Assembly (NCBI GenBank): GCA_023426345.1
Contig: JAFAAX010000059.1
Span: forward strand, 1-17,556
Reading direction: 5' to 3'
DNA: 17,556 nucleotides
Source of the DNA: Actinomycetes bacterium
GTDB taxonomy: Bacteria > Actinomycetota > Actinomycetes > Actinomycetales > Actinomycetaceae
The translations under genes were made by a program, and so were the position numbers. Below the pieces are notes generated by a model. The model worked only from the letters and a program-made list of their open reading frames with translations. It was not told where the DNA came from and did no database searches. Shown piece after piece: positions 14,478 through 17,556 of the stretch (the stretch's first letter is position 1; each line of letters opens with the position of its first letter).

Positions 14478-16034
14478 GTGGCTGTCCCTGACGTGACGAC
14501 CTCCCTCTCCGCGCCCTCCGGCGCCCCGACCCCTTCCACGGTCCCCGCTCCCGCCGTCCCAGCCCCCGCCCCCGAGAACATCCCACGCGCGCTCATCGGC
14601 GCGATCTTCGCGACCGCGATCCTGTCGTTCCTGGGCCTGCTGCTGGAGACGGTGCTCAATGTGCTGTTCCCGGCTCTGATGAGCGACTTCGGCATCGGGA
14701 TGGACGATGTCTCCTGGATGACCACGGGCTACCTGCTGATCGTCTCCGTCATCATGCCGCTGTCGGGCTGGCTCCAGCGCCGGTTCACGGCCCGCTCGCT
14801 GTTCGTCGCCGCGGCGCTCTCCGTCATGGCGGGCGCCGTCATCGCGGCGCTGGCCCCGAGCTATCCGATCCTGCTGGCCGGGCGCCTCATCCAAGGCGTG
14901 GGCACCGGGATCGCGACGCCCCTGATGTTCACGACGATCCTCATGCAGGCTCCGCGCTCGAAGGTGGGCTCCCTCATGGGCGTCGGCGCGCTGGTCCTCG
15001 GCATCGCCCCGGCGCTGGGCCCGACACTGGGCGGCGTCGTCGGCACCGTCGCGTCCTGGCGCGTCATCTTCTGGGGCGTCGTCGTCCTGGTCGCCGTGGC
15101 CCTGGCCATCGGCATCCGCTGCCTCACCCAGCCATTGCCCACCGTGCGCGAGCGCTTGGCCGTGGACCAACTGGTCCTGCTCGCGGTCGGCCTGGCCGGC
15201 CTGATCCTCGGCATCGAGCGCGTCGCGTCCCTGGTGGGCGCCGGCGCGGGGGTCGGGCACTGGTCGGTCGTCGCCGCCATCGCCCTGGTCGCCATGGGCA
15301 TCGCGGGTATGGCCGGGTTCGTGTGGCGAGCCCGCCGGTCCGATGCGCCTCTCCTCCACCTCGATGTCTTCCGCGATCGCACCTACCGGTGGAGCCTGAT
15401 CGCGTTCGCCGTCCTCCAGTTCGGCACGCTTGGCATCGGCTACATCATCCCGAACTACGCGCAGCTCGCACTGGGGCGCGAAGCCGTCGTCGCCGGCGTC
15501 ATCGGACTGCCCGGCGCCGTCATCGGCGCGGCGTTCGCGCCGTTGGGCGGCATGATCCTGGACCGCATGGGTCCGCGTCGCCCGATCATGGCGGGTGGCG
15601 TCATCGCGCTGGCCGGTGCCGGGATGCTGGGCGTGCTGGGCCTGACCGGCCACCTCACGATCGCGACGCTGGTCCTGGGCAACTTCGTCTACATGTTCGG
15701 CTTCGGCGTGGCCTTCGCCAACACGCAGACCCACGGCATGTCCGGCATCGCCGGCCGCCTGACCGCCGACGGCACGGCCGTCATGAACACGGCGCAGCAG
15801 TTCTTCGGCGCGCTGTCCATGACGATCCTCTCCTCGATCATCGCCGCCCACCAGATCGGGCTCACACCGGGGACACCGGCGTACGGCACCGGCACGCACG
15901 ACGGCGCGACCATCGGGCTCCTCGTCGTCGCCGGACTGGTCGTCCTCGCCCTGGTCGCGGAGGCCCGCTCCTTCGCCGCCCCGCCTTCCATTGATGAGGG
16001 CGCCCCCGCGGCCGAGTTCGTCGCCGAGGCCTGA
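14478..16034 (+). CDS. MFS drug exporter, DHA2 (EmrB/QacA) type
   Basis: A proton-driven multidrug exporter of the 14-helix type, 518 residues. After a Pro/Ala-rich N-terminus (~35 residues) helix 1 begins near ALIGAIFATAIL. VSWMTTGYLL and PLSGWLQRRFTARSLF (motif A) follow, then LLAGRLIQGVGTGIATPL (motif B) and GIAPALGPTLGGVV (antiporter motif C). A second motif-A-like loop is GGMILDRMGPRRP. The C-terminus ends in a short acidic tail containing SIDEGAP, encoded by the dispersed word GATGAGGGCG. I chose GTG 14478 because AAAGG lies 10 bases upstream; starts at 14415 or 14454 are possible. The substrate is unknown. A decayed regulator upstream might leave it constitutively expressed. Confidence 0.9.
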   Translation: MAVPDVTTSLSAPSGAPTPSTVPAPAVPAPAPENIPRALIGAIFATAILSFLGLLLETVLNVLFPALMSDFGIGMDDVSWMTTGYLLIVSVIMPLSGWLQRRFTARSLFVAAALSVMAGAVIAALAPSYPILLAGRLIQGVGTGIATPLMFTTILMQAPRSKVGSLMGVGALVLGIAPALGPTLGGVVGTVASWRVIFWGVVVLVAVALAIGIRCLTQPLPTVRERLAVDQLVLLAVGLAGLILGIERVASLVGAGAGVGHWSVVAAIALVAMGIAGMAGFVWRARRSDAPLLHLDVFRDRTYRWSLIAFAVLQFGTLGIGYIIPNYAQLALGREAVVAGVIGLPGAVIGAAFAPLGGMILDRMGPRRPIMAGGVIALAGAGMLGVLGLTGHLTIATLVLGNFVYMFGFGVAFANTQTHGMSGIAGRLTADGTAVMNTAQQFFGALSMTILSSIIAAHQIGLTPGTPAYGTGTHDGATIGLLVVAGLVVLALVAEARSFAAPPSIDEGAPAAEFVAEA

Positions 16035-16249
16035 CGTCCCGGCGCCCCTGGGTCCGCTCCCCTCCCGGAACCGACTGCTCCGCGGAGGGGGCGGCCTCGT
16101 CGATGGGGAGGAAGACGGACGACACCCCCTCCATGCAGGTTCGCCGCGACCGACCACTCTGTCTGAGGCCAGGTGGGCTCGCGCCGACCTGTGTGCTGTC
16201 CGCCCTGGCGCTACGGTTGTCTTCGATGGCGTCATGAGGAGGAGCGGCG

Positions 16250-16267
16250 ATGACGACCGCGGGCTAA
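16250..16267 (+). other. Five-codon open frame before the GNAT gene
   Basis: AGGAGG (16237-16242) is placed 7 bases before ATG 16250, giving MTTAG and then TAA. It is in the same frame as the GNAT gene, whose GTG follows the TAA by 6 bases. It is either a leader that couples translation or the original GNAT start cut off by a nonsense change. The preceding 215 bp after the MFS stop contain no other recognisable feature. Confidence 0.5.
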
Positions 16268-16273
16268 GGACCG

Positions 16274-16723
16274 GTGACGATCCGCGCGGCGACGACAGCA
16301 GACCGGGAGGGGCTCCGCAGCCTCCACCGTGCGGCATACGCGGACCTCAGGGAGCGAAGGTACGACGACCACGCCCGGGGCTGGGAGGACGGGTTCTTCG
16401 CGGCGCGGACCGCCCATCCGGAGGACGTCCTCGTCGCGTGCGCCGGGGACAGGATCGTCGGCGCCGCGTACCTGGAGCGCCAGGATGACGGGCTGGTCCT
16501 CGAGAGTCTCGAGGTCCTCCCGGACCAGCAGGGGCACGGCATCGGGTCGCGACTTCTCCGCTTTGTCCTCGACCGTGCCGCTCGGGACAGTCTGCCGGTG
16601 GGCTTGCGGGTCCACCGCGGGAACACATCGGCTCGTCGCCTGTACGAACGCCTCGGTCTGCGCGTGGTGGCCGAGGACGGCGACCATCTGAAGATGGTGA
16701 TCCGCGCGGCAGGAGCGGGGTGA
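16274..16723 (+). CDS. GNAT-family N-acetyltransferase
   Basis: A 149-residue single-domain GNAT that would transfer an acetyl group from acetyl-CoA to a small molecule or protein amine. It starts TIRAATTADREGLRSLH (beta1-alpha1). The acetyl-CoA loop is VLPDQQGHGIGSRLL near residues 81-95 (Q-x-x-G-x-G form), followed by VHRGNTSARRLYERLGL near 113-129. The strong ribosome site lies ahead of an upstream ATG that is closed by TAA, so translation must re-start at GTG 16274 if the gene is active. The last five codons and the stop lie inside repeat copy 2. The substrate cannot be inferred; linkage to a drug exporter hints at a detoxifying role but does not show it. Confidence 0.85.
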   Translation: MTIRAATTADREGLRSLHRAAYADLRERRYDDHARGWEDGFFAARTAHPEDVLVACAGDRIVGAAYLERQDDGLVLESLEVLPDQQGHGIGSRLLRFVLDRAARDSLPVGLRVHRGNTSARRLYERLGLRVVAEDGDHLKMVIRAAGAG

Positions 16724-16935
16724 GCCCGGACTGCGCGAGGACGCCAAGTGGCTGAGCGGCTACACCAAATGCTCGGGCATGCGCGGGAATCGATTGAGCC
16801 TGACAACGCGTCTTCGCAGGTCACAGGCGTGGGCTCGTGACGTGGGTCGGCGTGGCCGCCGACCACTTGGTGTAGTCGTGCGGCGTGACGTGTCAGTGGG
16901 CGATGTCAGGCGCGCGTTCGAGTGACGAGGGCGAC
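16706..16935. repeat. 230-bp dispersed repeat, copy 2
   Basis: Direct copy of 13143-13372. Its left edge supplies the last five codons and stop of the GNAT gene, and its right edge lies 27 bp from the stop of the leftward DUF2804 gene. The 7-bp hairpin GTCGGCG/CGCCGAC is fully kept; the only change there is in the loop (TGGT to TGGC). ACRCCAARTG words lie at 16741, 16762 and, inverted, 16864-16873. In this copy CCAAGTGG (left) and CCACTTGG (right) are perfect complements. It ends in GACGAGGGCGAC. Confidence 0.92.
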
Positions 16936-16962
16936 CGCCGCAGGTCCCTCCCACGCCCACCC

Positions 16963-17556
16963 TCACCATCGGTTGAGGACGTCCTCGGCCCAGCCCTCGA
17001 TCCCGTCGACGCGGACCCGCGCCCCGGTGTCGTCACGCACCCAGCCCGTCCAGGTGCCGAACACCTGGTCGGCGCGCTGGGCGACGGCGACGGCCTGGGT
17101 GGAGGAGTGGCGGTGGTGGAACGGGGCGAGCGTGAGGTCCGCCGACTCGCCCGTGATCCGCCACGGCCGCATCCAGTGGGCGGGGTCGTAGTCCCAGGCG
17201 AGTTCCTCGCTGATCTTCGTGAGGTGCCCGTCGACGATCAGCGCGTTCTCGGTGGCGCCCGAGCCGTCCGTCCACTTCGACCCCAGCTGGAGCCCGACGG
17301 CGCGGCCGTCCGTCAGACCGCTGCCGGCCGCCCAGTTCCAGGCCACCCGGTAGGGCCAGCGGCCCCGGCCGTGGTCCAGGACGGCCCAGGCGGGGCGGCC
17401 GCCCGCCGCTCCGACCGCGTGGCGGACGCCGTCGACCGCGATCCAGCCGTGCGCCGGGCGGGCCACGTCCTTGAGGGTGTACTGGAACCGGCGGATCCGG
17501 CCCTGCGCGTCGGCGGCGCCCGGCCAGGGGACGACGACGCCGAGCCGCTCGTGCCC
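16963..17556 (-). CDS. DUF2804 family protein (N-terminus beyond right edge)
   Basis: The C-terminal 197 residues of a DUF2804 protein, a lipocalin-like family of unknown function that is widespread in actinobacteria. Seen in order: LGVVVPWPG, RRFQYTLKDVARPAHGWI, a GRGRWPYRVAWNWA-GSG segment, GLQLG-KWTDGSGATENALIVDG, and a closing QVFGTWTG then GWAEDVLNRW. The frame is open to the right edge, so the start is outside the window. The GTG at 17466 is internal, because the family similarity continues upstream of it. Confidence 0.88.
   Translation of the reverse strand, partial: GHERLGVVVPWPGAADAQGRIRRFQYTLKDVARPAHGWIAVDGVRHAVGAAGGRPAWAVLDHGRGRWPYRVAWNWAAGSGLTDGRAVGLQLGSKWTDGSGATENALIVDGHLTKISEELAWDYDPAHWMRPWRITGESADLTLAPFHHRHSSTQAVAVAQRADQVFGTWTGWVRDDTGARVRVDGIEGWAEDVLNRW

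Larger units (their letters stand above)
2878..16933. repeat. Dispersed 10-bp word GAYGAGGGCG, ten sites
   Basis: Sites on the plus strand start at 4385, 8111, 11831, 13361, 15993 (GAT form) and 16924; on the minus strand they occupy 2878-2887, 7242-7251, 8471-8480 and 8852-8861. The longest shared form, ATYGAYGAGGGCGCC, occurs at 8109, 8850 (minus) and 15991. The word is found sense to genes (encoding DEG), antisense to genes in two different frames, in a tRNA-distal spacer and in both 230-bp repeats. Confidence 0.6.

Noticed and set aside
13143..16935. CRISPR array or insertion sequence
   Set aside because: Only two copies, 3.5 kb apart, no terminal inverted repeats, no clear target duplication and no transposase or cas gene.

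Overview
The window is very GC-rich (roughly 70%) and comes from an actinobacterium. The best clue is the leftward chain fhaA-fhaB-pstP-rodA-pbpA-pknA, the conserved cell-wall and Ser/Thr-kinase operon of Actinomycetota. Alanine-, proline- and aspartate-rich tails, GTG starts, apparently leaderless promoters and an Rv2326c-like transporter fit the same phylum. An Actinomycetaceae member (Actinomyces or Schaalia type) is my guess, not something I can prove from sequence alone.

Layout. 1-6948 (minus): pknA (running off the left edge), pbpA, rodA, pstP, fhaB and fhaA, each overlapping or touching the next by 1-4 nt. They encode a septal/elongation glycan polymerase pair (RodA plus class B PBP) under control of a kinase, a phosphatase and two phosphothreonine-reading FHA proteins. 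7092-7178 (plus): tRNA-Leu(CAG) with its own promoter and hairpin terminator. 7285-10667 (minus): a two-gene ECF-type importer, in which one polypeptide carries a membrane S-like domain plus two ATPases and a second gene encodes EcfT. 10793-11110 (minus): a YbjQ/DUF74 protein with a 5-bp satellite in front of it. 11248-11623 (plus): a guanidine-III riboswitch followed by a Gdx-type SMR guanidinium exporter. 11699-13019 (minus): a DUF1684 protein and ChaB.

13143-16935 is the accessory part. Two direct copies of a 230-bp element, about 96% identical and without indels, bracket a VapBC-type toxin-antitoxin pair (minus), an apparent remnant of an ArsR-type regulator, a DHA2-type MFS exporter (plus) and a GNAT acetyltransferase (plus). 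The GNAT gene has an in-frame stop six codons after its best ribosome-binding site and start. The repeat carries a conserved hairpin and three copies of a 10-bp sequence. The right edge is the 3' part of a DUF2804 gene (minus).

Most unusual observations: the 230-bp repeat pair and its internal structure; a 10-bp word, GACGAGGGCG, found at ten places in several reading frames, in intergenic DNA and at the end of both 230-bp repeats; the S-A-A transporter fusion; and the guanidine-III riboswitch with its exporter. No rRNA, CRISPR array or transposase gene was seen.
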